37,305 nt of DNA from Phenylobacterium sp. (GCF_025934275.1 NZ_JAICYI010000033.1:1-37305); one strand, 5' to 3'. Counted from the first letter of the stretch, positions 8,856 through 18,536 are shown. The notes: generated by a model from the letters alone, not told the origin. Program-made: numbers and translations.

Positions 8856-10069
8856 TGGCCTTCGACGCCGAAGCGATCCGCGCCGACTTCCCGATCCTGC
8901 AGCGGCAGGTGAACGGCAAGCCGCTGGTCTATCTCGACAGCGCCGCCTCGGCCCAGAAGCCGTCCGCGGTCATCCAGGCCATGGTCTGGGCGATGGAGCA
9001 TTCCTACGCCAACGTGCACCGCGGCCTGCACACGCTCGCCAACGAGACGACCGAGGCCTACGAGGGCGCACGCAAAAAGGTCGCCGGCTTCATCGGCGCG
9101 CAGCCGGACGAGATCGTCTTCACCAAGGGCGGCACGGAGGCGATCAACCTTGTGGCCGCGGGCCTGGGCGCAAGGCTCCAGGCGGGCGACGAGATCGTGC
9201 TCACCGAGATGGAGCACCACGCCAACATCGTGCCCTGGCACTTCCTGCGCGAGCGCCAGGGCGTCGTGCTGCGGTTCTGCCCGATCACCGACGAGGGCGC
9301 GCTCGATCTTGAGGCGTTCCAGGCCCTGCTCGGCCCCAGGACGAAGGTCGTGGCGCTGACCCACATGTCCAACGTGCTGGGCACGATCAATCCGGTGGCG
9401 GATCTGGCGGCCATGGCGCATGCCGCCGGCGCGCTGGTGCTGCTCGATGGCTGCCAGGCGATCGTCCACAAGCGGGTCGACGTGAAGGCGATCGACGCCG
9501 ATTTCTACGCCTTCTCCGGTCACAAGCTGTATGGCCCGACCGGCGTCGGCGTCCTCTACGGCAAGGCCGAACAACTGGCGGCGCTGCCTCCCTATCAAGG
9601 CGGGGGCGAGATGATCGGGCAGGTCACGCTCGATGCGATCACCTATGCCGATCCGCCGCATCGGTTCGAGGCCGGCACGCCGCCGATCCTGGAGGCGATC
9701 GGCCTGGGCGCGGCGATCGACTGGCTCTCCGGTCTCGACCGGCTGGCCATCGCCGAGCACGAGCATCGCCTCTATCAACGCGTCCGCGAGGGGCTGGCCG
9801 GCGCGAACTGGCTGAAGGTGCTGGGCGAAGCGCCGGGCAAGGGCGCGATCCTGGCCTTCACGGTCGACGGGGCCCACGCCCATGACATCGCCCAGATCCT
9901 GGATCGCTACGGGGTGGCGGTGCGGGCCGGCACGCACTGCGCCGAGCCGCTCATGCGGCGTTTCGGCGTCACGTCGAGCGCCCGGGCCTCCTTCGCCCTA
10001 TATAACACCGAGCGTGAGGCCGACTTCTTCGTGGACGCCCTCACCAAGACTCAGGCCTTCTTCGCGTAA
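8855..10069 (+). CDS. sufS: Group II cysteine desulfurase SufS
   Basis: 404 residues. MAFDAEAIRADFPIL start, YLDSAASAQKP, ANVHRGLHTLA, the PLP lysine K224 in FSGHKLYGPTG, and catalytic Cys362 in RAGTHCAEPLM. The RxGxHC form marks group II (SufS/CsdA), which normally needs a SufE or SufU partner to accept sulfur; neither is visible in the window. ATG 8855 shares its A with the sufD TGA (TGATG), so translation is likely coupled. It is the second desulfurase of the operon. Confidence 0.95.
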   Translation: MAFDAEAIRADFPILQRQVNGKPLVYLDSAASAQKPSAVIQAMVWAMEHSYANVHRGLHTLANETTEAYEGARKKVAGFIGAQPDEIVFTKGGTEAINLVAAGLGARLQAGDEIVLTEMEHHANIVPWHFLRERQGVVLRFCPITDEGALDLEAFQALLGPRTKVVALTHMSNVLGTINPVADLAAMAHAAGALVLLDGCQAIVHKRVDVKAIDADFYAFSGHKLYGPTGVGVLYGKAEQLAALPPYQGGGEMIGQVTLDAITYADPPHRFEAGTPPILEAIGLGAAIDWLSGLDRLAIAEHEHRLYQRVREGLAGANWLKVLGEAPGKGAILAFTVDGAHAHDIAQILDRYGVAVRAGTHCAEPLMRRFGVTSSARASFALYNTEREADFFVDALTKTQAFFA

Positions 10070-10072
10070 CCC

Positions 10073-10435
10073 ATGGACGACGCAGCTTCCATCGACGGCG
10101 ACACGACCCGCCCGCTCTCGCAGGCGGAACTGGACGCGCTCACCGATCAGCTGATCGACAAGCTCAAGACCGTGTTCGATCCGGAGATCCCGGTGGACAT
10201 CTACGAACTCGGCCTCGTCTACAAGGTCGACGTCTCGGACGACAAGGACGTGGCGATCGACATGACGCTGACCGCTCCAGGCTGCCCGGTCGCCGGCGAC
10301 ATGCCGGGCTGGGTCGAGCAGGCGGTGATGGAGATTCCGGGGGTGCGATCCTGCAAGGTCGACCTGGTGTTCGATCCGCCATGGGATCCCTCGCGGATGT
10401 CCGACGAGGCCAAGCTGCAGCTCAACATGTTCTGA
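10073..10435 (+). CDS. sufT: SufT / MIP18-family (DUF59) Fe-S maturation protein
   Basis: 120 residues. DPEIPVDIYELGLVYKV (about 41-57), TLTAPGCPVAGDMP (about 69-82, conserved Cys) and VDLVFDPPWDPSRMS are the hallmark of the MIP18/DUF59 family found in SUF operons as SufT. SufT acts in maturation of Fe-S proteins, probably in cluster delivery. A 38-residue N-terminal extension rich in Asp and Thr precedes the domain. The start lies 3 bases after the sufS stop. The family role is known from other bacteria; the client proteins here are unknown. Confidence 0.92.
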   Translation: MDDAASIDGDTTRPLSQAELDALTDQLIDKLKTVFDPEIPVDIYELGLVYKVDVSDDKDVAIDMTLTAPGCPVAGDMPGWVEQAVMEIPGVRSCKVDLVFDPPWDPSRMSDEAKLQLNMF

Positions 10436-10437
10436 CC

Positions 10438-10833
10438 ATGGCCGAGCTTTCCGTCACACCCACCCCCCGCGCACGCCGCCCCCGACCCAAGGTCGTCACC
10501 CTGACCGAGGCTGCGGCCCAGCGCGTGAAGGAGATCATGGCCAAGGCCGATCGGCCCTACATCGGGCTTCGCGTCGGCGTGAAGAACGGCGGCTGCGCCG
10601 GCCAGGAGTACGTGCTCGAATATGCCGAGAAAATCGAGCCGCCGGACGAGGTCGTCGAGGACAAGGGCGTGACGATCGTCATCGAGCCGAAAGCGGTGTT
10701 GTTCCTGATCGGCGCCGAGATCGACTACGAAGTCACCAAGCTCACGGCGAAGTTCGTGTTCCGCAATCCCAACGAGACGGACGCCTGCGGCTGCGGCGAG
10801 AGCGTCACCATCCAGCCCGCCAAGCCCGACTGA
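10438..10833 (+). CDS. sufA: A-type Fe-S carrier SufA (HesB/IscA family)
   Basis: 131 residues. HesB-like domain from about 18 onward (VVTLTEAAAQRVKEIM), with the three ligand cysteines C53 (GGCAGQEY), C117 and C119 (ACGCGES) intact. It accepts clusters from SufBCD and passes them to apo-proteins. The N-terminal 17 residues (Pro/Arg-rich) are an extension beyond the usual core. I chose ATG 10438, two bases after the sufT stop. It is the last gene of the operon, facing a convergent minus-strand gene 16 bases away, with no obvious terminator hairpin between. Confidence 0.93.
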   Translation: MAELSVTPTPRARRPRPKVVTLTEAAAQRVKEIMAKADRPYIGLRVGVKNGGCAGQEYVLEYAEKIEPPDEVVEDKGVTIVIEPKAVLFLIGAEIDYEVTKLTAKFVFRNPNETDACGCGESVTIQPAKPD

Positions 10834-10849
10834 GTTCCGAGGCGGCGAA

Positions 10850-11038
10850 TTAGGCGGCCGGCTTGCGCCGTGCGTAGACGATCACGCCGATGCCCACGAG
10901 GGCCAGCACGGCCCCATAGATCGCCCACACGATATGGCCGGTCATGAAGCTTCCCGGCAGCACGTTGACGCCCTGCAGGATCCAGACGCAGCCCAGGAGG
11001 ATCGCGAGCGCGCCCGCGACCGTTAGGACCAGCTTCAT
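10850..11038 (-). CDS. Small two-helix membrane protein
   Basis: 62 residues with two hydrophobic helices (about 3-22 and 34-56) separated by a short loop, LPGSFMTGH, and a basic tail RRKPAA. The VLxGxxWxLQGxNVLPGSFM motif recurs in many small bacterial inner-membrane proteins of unknown role. GGGGGCGA ahead of ATG 11036-11038 gives a reasonable ribosome-binding site. It lies 9 bases downstream of the enoyl-CoA hydratase gene and is probably co-transcribed with it. Confidence 0.8.
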   Translation of the reverse strand: MKLVLTVAGALAILLGCVWILQGVNVLPGSFMTGHIVWAIYGAVLALVGIGVIVYARRKPAA

Positions 11039-11047
11039 CTTCGCCCC

Positions 11048-11848
11048 CTATCTGCCCTTGAATTCGGCGGGCCGTTTCTGGAGGAAGGCGACGATCCCTT
11101 CGCGCGCGTCCTCCGTGCGGCCGGCGTCGCCCTGCGCGTAGGCTTCCGCCTCGAGCTGCAGGTGCCACTCGGCGTCGAAAGCTTGCCAGACCAGATTGCG
11201 GGTCATGCCGAGCGAGCTCGGGCCGCTGGCCAGAGCGCCGGCGATCTCCAGGGTCTTCGGCATCAGCTCCGCGTCGGGCACGCAGCGGTTGATCAGGCCC
11301 CACTCGAGGGCCGTGGCGGCCGGCAGCTTCTCGCCCAGCAGCATCAGCTCCATGGCGCGGGCCTTTCCGATCAGCCGGGGCAGCAGCCAGGTCGCCCCGC
11401 CATCCGGAACCAGGCCGATACGGCGGAAGGCGAGCAGGAAGTACGCGCTCTCCGCCGCGACGCAGAGGTCGCAGGCGAGCGCCAGTGAGACACCTACGCC
11501 GGCCGCCACGCCGTTCACCGCCGCGACGGTGGGCTTGGGCGACTTCCGAAGCGTGCTGACGAACGGGTTATAGACCTTGAGCAGGCTCTCGTTCGGACCC
11601 TTTGCGGCGCCGCGTCCGTCGACCCGTCCGCCCGAGAGGTTCGCGCCGGAGCAGAAGCCGCGACCCTCGCCGGTGATGACGATGCAACGCACGCCGTCGT
11701 CGGCGATGAACGCCTCGACGCCGGCCTGCAGCTCGGCGGTCAGCTCGGCGCCCGCGGCATTCAGGGTGGCGGGATCCGAAAGGGTGATGATCCCGACGCG
11801 ATCCTTGATCTCGCTGCGGACCTTGGGGGCGGCTGCGGCTCCGTCCAT
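11048..11848 (-). CDS. Enoyl-CoA hydratase/isomerase family protein
   Basis: 266 residues, crotonase fold. RCIVITGEGRGFCSGANLSGG (oxyanion-hole strand), AAVNGVAAGVGVSLALACDLCVAAESAYF and FRRIGLVPDGGATWLLPRLIG are typical. Asp in PDGGA takes the place often held by the catalytic Glu of classical hydratases, a pattern I associate with PaaG-like isomerases, so the reaction may be isomerisation rather than hydration; this is not certain. GGAGG stands 5 bases ahead of ATG 11846-11848 and only 2 ahead of ATG 11849-11851, so I prefer the second ATG. Not near other fatty-acid genes. Confidence 0.88.
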   Translation of the reverse strand: MDGAAAAPKVRSEIKDRVGIITLSDPATLNAAGAELTAELQAGVEAFIADDGVRCIVITGEGRGFCSGANLSGGRVDGRGAAKGPNESLLKVYNPFVSTLRKSPKPTVAAVNGVAAGVGVSLALACDLCVAAESAYFLLAFRRIGLVPDGGATWLLPRLIGKARAMELMLLGEKLPAATALEWGLINRCVPDAELMPKTLEIAGALASGPSSLGMTRNLVWQAFDAEWHLQLEAEAYAQGDAGRTEDAREGIVAFLQKRPAEFKGR

Positions 11849-11918
11849 CATATCCTCCGTCGAACGAACTCGGTTCGATCTACGGCACGATACCCGGCGT
11901 CAGCCTAGAGGGAAATCG

Positions 11919-12971
11919 TCAGGCGGCGGCGGCGATCGGGTCGGCGGCCGAGGTGCGGTTGCGGCCGCCGCGCTTGGAGGCGTAGAGCGCCGCGTCCGCC
12001 CGTTCGATAAGGCCGGCCGGGGCTTCGTCGGCGCGGCGTTCGGCCAGGCCGGCGGAGATGGTGACCGCGCCCAGGTCCTCGCTGGTCGAGCGGCGCTTCA
12101 GCACCCGCGAGGCGACTTCGCAGCGGATCTCCTCCAGCACGGCAAGCGCCGACTTGGCGGCTTCGCCGGGGAAGATCAGGGCGAACTCCTCGCCTCCGTA
12201 GCGGGCCGCCGTGCGCGGTGAAGCGCCGGCGCGACCGATCACGCTGGCGACGTAGCGCAGCACCTGGTCGCCGGTCTGATGGCCCCAGGTGTCGTTGAAC
12301 AGCTTGAAATGGTCGATGTCGATGAGCGCGAGCGAGAGCGCCTCGCCGGTCTCCTCGGCGGTGGCGCAGGCGCGCTCGAGGGCTTCGTCGAAGGCCTTGC
12401 GGTTGGCGAGGCTGGTGAGGCCGTCGGTCATCGCGTCGAGCCGGGTCTGTTCGAGGTGTTCGCGCAGGCGGCTCACCTCGGCGGTGGTGTCGGCGAGCTG
12501 GCTCTCCAGGGTGGCGTTCTCCTGGCGCACCCGCTGGGTCGCCTGGGTCAGGGTCTCGACCATCGCCTTGATCTTGCCGGTGTCCTCGCCGGCCAGGGAT
12601 TCCGAGGCGCTGGCCAGCTGCTGGCCGTACTCCTCGCTTGAGGAGCGCGCGGATTCAATCGCGCGGGAGACCGAGTCCAATTCCTTGGTCAGCGCATCTC
12701 CCGCCTCGAGGATCTCGCCGGACAGCCTTGCCTTGGGCAGGAAGCGCTCGGCGAGCTTCTCGCCGACGCTCTCGGTGAACGGCTCGCCCGCCTCGATCAG
12801 CAGGTTGATCTCGGCGGCGAGCGGACTGTCCTGGGCGGCCACGTAGTGGCTCCAGAGCTCGAAGTTCAGCGCCGTCGGCCAAACCTTGTGCTTCTCCATG
12901 GCCGCGATCGCCCGGCGGGCCAGGTCGTAGGCTTGCGGGCCGCGCAGCGAGGTCTCGAATTCCGCCGACAT
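11919..12971 (-). CDS. Coiled-coil diguanylate cyclase (GGDEF)
   Basis: 350 residues, soluble. The N-terminal about 175 residues form a helical region with a long heptad-rich stretch (about 90-175) that should mediate dimerisation. The GGDEF domain has DxLTxLxNR (DGLTSLANR, 183-191), DIDHFKLFND (218-227) and an intact active site RYGGEEF (GGEEF 259-263). The inhibitory I-site (RxxD ending five residues before GGEEF in PleD) reads ASPR here, so classical product inhibition is absent. It makes c-di-GMP from two GTP. The layout resembles DgcB of Caulobacter crescentus, which also lies near the suf genes as I recall. ATG 12971 is preferred over an upstream TTG at 12998. Confidence 0.92.
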   Translation of the reverse strand: MSAEFETSLRGPQAYDLARRAIAAMEKHKVWPTALNFELWSHYVAAQDSPLAAEINLLIEAGEPFTESVGEKLAERFLPKARLSGEILEAGDALTKELDSVSRAIESARSSSEEYGQQLASASESLAGEDTGKIKAMVETLTQATQRVRQENATLESQLADTTAEVSRLREHLEQTRLDAMTDGLTSLANRKAFDEALERACATAEETGEALSLALIDIDHFKLFNDTWGHQTGDQVLRYVASVIGRAGASPRTAARYGGEEFALIFPGEAAKSALAVLEEIRCEVASRVLKRRSTSEDLGAVTISAGLAERRADEAPAGLIERADAALYASKRGGRNRTSAADPIAAAA

Positions 12972-13021
12972 GCGGAGAATCCTAGGCGGCAGAGCCAAAC
13001 GGCTGGTTAAGCGGCAGGGTT

Positions 13022-14524
<1,503 letters not shown>

Positions 14525-14702
14525 CAGATACGCATGGGGCGGCGACCTTCCGGATCAAAGGCAGGCATGCCGCGGCGGCGCGGACGGAGATCGTCGCGCG
14601 CCGCGGAACATACGGGCGAGGCTCGGCAAGTCAACGCGTCCGGTCCGCCTCGGTTCATGAGCGTATCGCGGCGCGAGCCTGTGCGCCCGGGCGCACCAAG
14701 CC

Positions 14703-16676
14703 CTACCGGCCGTCGACCGAGTAGGCGAGCAGCACGTTGACGCCGTTTCCCCCGGTCCGCGAGGCGCCGTTGAAGCCGCTCATCACATAGACCATGCCGC
14801 TTGCGACCGCGGGACCGAGGCCGTCGATCGAGCCGCCCGGCTGGGCCTTGATCTGGTTGAGCGTGTCGTAGGTCTGGGCTGTGGTGGAGGTCTGCCAGAG
14901 GATCTTGCCGCTCGCGGTGTCGTAAGCCCGCAACCACCCGTCCGTCGTTCCGGAGAACACCACGCCTGGGATGACGCTGGGGGCCGCCGACTGGGCGCGG
15001 ATGCAGCGGCCGCCGGCATAGTCGCGGCTGCGATCGCCTGCATAGCGGCACGGCGCGTCCGGCGCAGGCGCGGCCCAGAGGATCTTGCCGGTTGCGGGGT
15101 CCAGCGCATAGAGGCCCGGCTTGGCGGGGCCGTTCTCGCCTTCCACCGGCGGCTTGCCCTGGGCGCGCATCACGTCGTCGAACAGGTTGATGGTGTCGGC
15201 GTTGGCGACGTAGAGGCGCTTGTCGTCGGCCGCCATGCCCCACTCGATGCCGCCCAGCGCCGAGCCCGAGCCGACCTTTGTGCTCCAGAGGAGCCGGCCC
15301 GTGTCAGGATCCATGCCGTAGACGGTCCCCGACTTCTGTCCGGACAGCACCACCTGCTTGCCGCTCGGCAGCTTGAACAGGATGGGCGATGCGCCGAAGT
15401 CGTAATCGGGGCCGATCGGGTTGGGGCAGTTCGCGCCGCGCGTCGCGCCGTTACAGCCCATGATGAAGTTGTCGCCGGGGGTGACCTGGCGTTTCCAGCG
15501 GACCTTGCCGGTGGCCATCTCAATGGCGACGATGGCGTCGGCCCCGGCGGTGGGAACTTCGGTGTAGCTGTCACCCGTCGCCACATAGACGAGGCCGCGC
15601 TTGGCGTCGGCGGTGGGGGCGGACCAGATGGCGCCGCCGGCCGGCCCTTGCAGCTGGGTTCCGGCGGCGGTCTTGCGCGTCGGGTGCAGCGGTTCGGTGA
15701 TGACGTAGGTCTTCCACTGGATTTGGCCGGTCTCGAGGTCCAGCGCCGAGAGCGAGCCGCGGAACGAGCAGCAGGGATAGGCGGCCTGCGTCGCCGCGCC
15801 TTCCTCGCCCGAGCTCATCGGCACGAAGAGCTGGCCGCCCGAGACCACCGGCGTCCCGGTGATGCCCGCGACCGGATTGCTCTCCAGCGGCGCGCTGCGC
15901 CAGATCGCCTTGCCGGTCTGGGCGTCGAAGGCGCCGACCGTGCGGTTGCGCTCGCCGACGAAGGTCGCCCAGCCGGAGGGCGAGATGGCCGACTTCACGA
16001 TCATCGGGGTGGTGCGCGAGGCGACCCCTTCGGCGACCCAGCGCACGCAGCCCTTCCTGGCGTCCAGCGCATAGAACTTGCCGTTTCGGTTGGTGACGAA
16101 CAGCCAGTCGCCGATCACGGTCGGCATGCCGCCGCCGACCATGGAATATGCCCATTTCAGTTTCAGGCGCGCCACGTCGGCCTTGGCGAGGTCGGGGTCG
16201 CGCTGGAAGCGGCGGGAGGCGGCGTCGACACCGACGCTCGCCCAGTCGGAGCCGGTCTGGCGGATCGGCGGCGCCGCGCCGTCGCACTTCGGATCGACGC
16301 CGGGCGGCGGGCGAAAGCCGCCGCGGCGGGCAGGCGTCGCCGCAGCCTGTTGGCCCGGATGGGCGTAGGGCCCCTCGGCGCCGCGCGCGGTGAGGTAGTC
16401 GGCGATCGCCTGCTTGTCCTCGGCCGAGAGCCCCGTGGCCATGGGCGCCATGACGCCGGAGGTCAGTACCTCGACGATCTGAGCGGCCGGCAGGACGGCG
16501 AGCGAGGCGCGCGCCGGCGCCCGGCCGACCGGCGGCTCGTGGCAGGCCCCGCACCGGGCGTTGAACAGCGCCGCGCCGTCCGGCGCCGCTGGCTGGGCGC
16601 GGACAATCAAAGGTCCGCAGAACGCCGCCGCGCAGGCCGCGGCGGCCGCCGCGGCGATCCAACTCCCGAACTTCAT
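14703..16676 (-). CDS. Secreted quinohemoprotein: cytochrome c fused to PQQ beta-propeller (PVA-dehydrogenase-like)
   Basis: 657 residues. A signal peptide (about 1-27, ending VRA) precedes a c-type haem domain with C42-G-A-C45-H46 and a probable axial Met (GVMAPM, 76-79). From about 130 an eight-bladed PQQ-type propeller follows, with repeated blades of the form YALDxxTGKxxW (YALDARKGCVRW, GAFDAQTGKAIW, SALDLETGQIQW, YALDPATGKILW, RAYDTASGKILW). The order haem first, then propeller, matches polyvinyl alcohol dehydrogenase (cytochrome) rather than methanol-type quinohemoproteins, where the haem is C-terminal. It should oxidise an alcohol in the periplasm and pass electrons to an external cytochrome. 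The real substrate is unknown. No PQQ synthesis genes are in view. Confidence 0.85.
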   Translation of the reverse strand: MKFGSWIAAAAAAACAAAFCGPLIVRAQPAAPDGAALFNARCGACHEPPVGRAPARASLAVLPAAQIVEVLTSGVMAPMATGLSAEDKQAIADYLTARGAEGPYAHPGQQAAATPARRGGFRPPPGVDPKCDGAAPPIRQTGSDWASVGVDAASRRFQRDPDLAKADVARLKLKWAYSMVGGGMPTVIGDWLFVTNRNGKFYALDARKGCVRWVAEGVASRTTPMIVKSAISPSGWATFVGERNRTVGAFDAQTGKAIWRSAPLESNPVAGITGTPVVSGGQLFVPMSSGEEGAATQAAYPCCSFRGSLSALDLETGQIQWKTYVITEPLHPTRKTAAGTQLQGPAGGAIWSAPTADAKRGLVYVATGDSYTEVPTAGADAIVAIEMATGKVRWKRQVTPGDNFIMGCNGATRGANCPNPIGPDYDFGASPILFKLPSGKQVVLSGQKSGTVYGMDPDTGRLLWSTKVGSGSALGGIEWGMAADDKRLYVANADTINLFDDVMRAQGKPPVEGENGPAKPGLYALDPATGKILWAAPAPDAPCRYAGDRSRDYAGGRCIRAQSAAPSVIPGVVFSGTTDGWLRAYDTASGKILWQTSTTAQTYDTLNQIKAQPGGSIDGLGPAVASGMVYVMSGFNGASRTGGNGVNVLLAYSVDGR

Positions 16677-16719
16677 CCCCGACCTTTTCTTGTTCTGCTT
16701 CCGACGTCGCGGGCCTCTT

Positions 16720-16771
16720 CGCCTGCGGAGATTGCAGGCGTGTGTCTGGCGAGGGCAAGCCGCAGCTTGCC
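16720..16771 (-). terminator. Two adjacent stem-loops between the SOS-linked gene and the PQQ dehydrogenase
   Basis: GGCAAGC (16754-16760) pairs perfectly with GCTTGCC (16765-16771) over a CGCA loop, 20 bases past the stop of the upstream minus-strand gene. Next to it CGCCTGC (16720-16726) pairs with GCAGGCG (16734-16740) over a 7-base loop. Neither is followed by a T-run, so they may end transcription weakly, protect a 3' end or structure the leader of the dehydrogenase mRNA. Confidence 0.4.
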
Positions 16772-16790
16772 GCGACGACGGATGCAGGCC

Positions 16791-17357
16791 TCAGGCGGAG
16801 CTCTGGAAGGGATGACCGGGCGAGGGCGGCGCGTTCAGCGCAGGCGCCGCCGGCTGGGCGGCAGATCCCGGCGCATCGTCGCCGAACGAAGGCTTGGGCA
16901 ACCCCAAGTCCTCGCACAGTCGTACGATCTGCGCCTCGATCGGCGTGGCGGCGAAGTCGTCGTCGAGCACGGCCGCATCGAGTTGTTCGCCCAGGGCGGC
17001 GACGAGATCCTCGCCTTCGTCCTCGTCCCGTTCGTATTCGGTCCAGATCAGCCGCTCCACCGCAGCTTCCACCTGGGCGCGGCGGCGCTCGACGCCACGT
17101 TTCCTTTCCTTTTCGGCCGCCTCGCGATCCTCGCGATCGGCGCGGGTCAGGTCGCGCGCGAAGCGCGCCTCGAGCGCCATCGACTGGCGCACGGAACGCG
17201 AGACCTTGTGGAAGGCGTTGGCCACGTCGGCGGCCTCGGCCGGCGTCTCGGCGGCCAGCGCGCGGGCCTGCAGGTCGAGCGCGATGACGCGCCCCGCCTC
17301 CGTGAGCTCCGCCAGCACGCTCGCGTGCCGCTCAGCCATGTCCGCCCGATTCACCAT
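16791..17357 (-). CDS. Uncharacterised helical protein under a LexA box
   Basis: 188 residues from ATG 17355-17357, or 182 from ATG 17337-17339. Not recognised as a named family. It is strongly helical: residues about 7-70 are Ala/Leu-rich (MAERHASVLAEL, VANAFHKVSRSVRQSM), and about 70-105 are basic and charged (RADREDREAAEKERKRG, ERRRAQ), suggesting a coiled coil or nucleic-acid contact. A second acidic part (YERDEDEGEDLV) and a Pro/Ala tail follow. There are no signal peptide or membrane segments. Its promoter carries a perfect GTTC-N7-GTTC LexA site, so DNA-damage induction is expected. With the predicted transcription start near 17359 the first ATG would be leaderless, while the second would have a leader of about 20 bases. 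Confidence 0.8.
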   Translation of the reverse strand: MVNRADMAERHASVLAELTEAGRVIALDLQARALAAETPAEAADVANAFHKVSRSVRQSMALEARFARDLTRADREDREAAEKERKRGVERRRAQVEAAVERLIWTEYERDEDEGEDLVAALGEQLDAAVLDDDFAATPIEAQIVRLCEDLGLPKPSFGDDAPGSAAQPAAPALNAPPSPGHPFQSSA

Positions 17358-17372
17358 GAACGAAAGTAGAAC
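17358..17372 (-). promoter_or_regulatory. LexA (SOS) box
   Basis: On the minus strand the sequence reads GTTC-TACTTTC-GTTC, an exact fit to the direct-repeat operator GTTC-N7-GTTC bound by LexA in alphaproteobacteria. It ends one base before the first ATG of the downstream gene and overlaps the predicted -10 element, the expected position for repression. Confidence 0.75.
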
Positions 17373-17394
17373 ACATGCAGCAGGAGCAAGTCAA
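17366..17394 (-). promoter_or_regulatory. Predicted promoter of the SOS-linked gene
   Basis: On the minus strand TTGACT (17389-17394) is followed after 17 bases by TTCTAC (17366-17371), which lies inside the LexA box. A start near 17359 is expected. The -35 is strong and the -10 poor, as is common where the operator overlaps the -10. Confidence 0.45.
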
Positions 17395-17399
17395 GAATT

Positions 17400-17811
17400 T
17401 CATGCACGGGGGGGCGAAGGGCTCGCCGGTCGGCTGCGCCAGCGGCCCGGGCTCAGATGCTCGTGAACCGTCCGCCACTGGCCGTCGATGCGCTTGAGGA
17501 CCGAGGCGCCGCCGCCTCGCCCGGAGGCCGGCGCGCCGTCCACTTCGCCTGACCACTCGAAGCGAAACACCGCGACGGCCGCGTCCGGCTGATCGACGAC
17601 CCAGGTCAGGTCCTTGACCTCATACACGTCGTCCTTGATGCCCTCGAAGTTTGGCCTTCATGGCCTGTTCGATCTCGGCCTTGCCGAACATCGCCGCGCC
17701 GTTGCTCCAGAAGTAGACGGCGTCGTCGGCGATGAGTTCCATCGTCCCGACGAGGTCCTTGGCGTCCATGCCTCGCAGGAGCTCTCGCTGGTATTCGGTG
17801 GGACTTTGCAT
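17400..17811 (-). pseudogene. SnoaL-like/NTF2-fold protein broken by a one-base frameshift
   Basis: Two overlapping frames together make one NTF2-like (SnoaL/DUF4440) protein. The N-terminal part starts at ATG 17809-17811 (MQSPTEYQRELL, ELIADDAVYFWSNGAAMFGKAEIEQAMKA). The C-terminal part (YEVKDLTWVVDQPDAAVAVFRFEW, SVLKRIDGQWRTVHEHLS) is in another frame. At the AAA on the coding strand (plus 17650-17652), removing one A would turn KAKLRGHQ into KANFEGIKDDV and join the halves without a gap. It is either a recent one-base insertion or a sequencing error at a short homopolymer. Family members are small barrel proteins; many have no known function, so none is claimed here. Confidence 0.7.
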
Positions 17812-17946
17812 GGCTGCTCTCGGAGCGTGGTCGCGCGTGTACGCGGCGCTCGGTCGGCTGCGGCGATTTTCACGCCGGGCCGGCCGGGACGCAAAGTTCC
17901 TTCGGCTACGCTGAAACCGTCAAGTCGCCCAACAAGTTAGGCCGGA

Positions 17947-18228
17947 ATGTCGCGATACCACTTCCACCAAGAGGACGGCCGGTCCTATCCGGACGAGCAG
18001 GGTCTCGAGCTGCCGAGCATGCAGGCCGCGCATACGGCGGCGCTGCGGATGCTGATCGAGATGGTGCAGGAGAACGAGCCGGAGTTCTGGGCGTCCGGAT
18101 CGTGGCGAATGATCGTCACCGATCACCGAGGGCTGGCGCTGTTTTGTCTCGACCTGTCGGCGACGCATGCGGCCGCCGGAGCGCGCGCCTGCGCCCATCC
18201 GCCGGAAGCGGGCCACGGCGCGCCCTAA
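17947..18228 (+). CDS. DUF6894 small protein
   Basis: 93 residues. MSRYHFHQEDGRSYPDEQGLELPSM with an Ala-rich helix (QAAHTAALRMLIEMV), then W-x-M-I-V-TDHRGLALFCLDL, matches the DUF6894 pattern (.RYyFH..dG....D..G.el.....A). These are short alphaproteobacterial proteins, often present in many copies per genome, function unknown. The C-terminal about 20 residues (Ala/Pro/His-rich) are variable. ATG 17947 is the start. No neighbour shares an operon with it. Confidence 0.75.
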   Translation: MSRYHFHQEDGRSYPDEQGLELPSMQAAHTAALRMLIEMVQENEPEFWASGSWRMIVTDHRGLALFCLDLSATHAAAGARACAHPPEAGHGAP

Positions 18229-18340
18229 GCCGTTAGCTGCCGGGCTCACGAGCCGCTCGGCCTATCAAAGGCGATGCCAGGGAACTCGGATGCGCCGCCG
18301 GGGCTTGGCAGTTCTGTAGCTTCCGAATCCGGCACGACCC

Positions 18341-18520
18341 GTGACGCCCTACCTGCTTCCCATCGCGTCCAAGCGCACATCCGACGGCGATCTCATCGCC
18401 ATCTACAGGTCCCGCAATGGAGGGCTCGTGTACGTGCCCGCCATCGCCCGCTGGCGCGGCGCCGCTACTCGGCGAGTCCGCCAGCCAACCGGCCTCTGGC
18501 TCGACGACAGCCCGCTCTAA
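18341..18520 (+). CDS. Doubtful 59-residue reading frame in a 308-base gap
   Basis: GTG 18341 to TAA 18518-18520 encodes 59 residues (start PYLLPIASKRTSDGDLIAIY, end GLWLDDSPL). It fills most of the gap between the DUF6894 gene and the convergent esterase gene. There is no clear ribosome-binding site and I recognise no family. I list it so that the gap is described; apart from this frame I see nothing in 18229-18536. Confidence 0.2.
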   Translation: MTPYLLPIASKRTSDGDLIAIYRSRNGGLVYVPAIARWRGAATRRVRQPTGLWLDDSPL

Positions 18521-18536
18521 GCTGCGCGGCGTCTAG

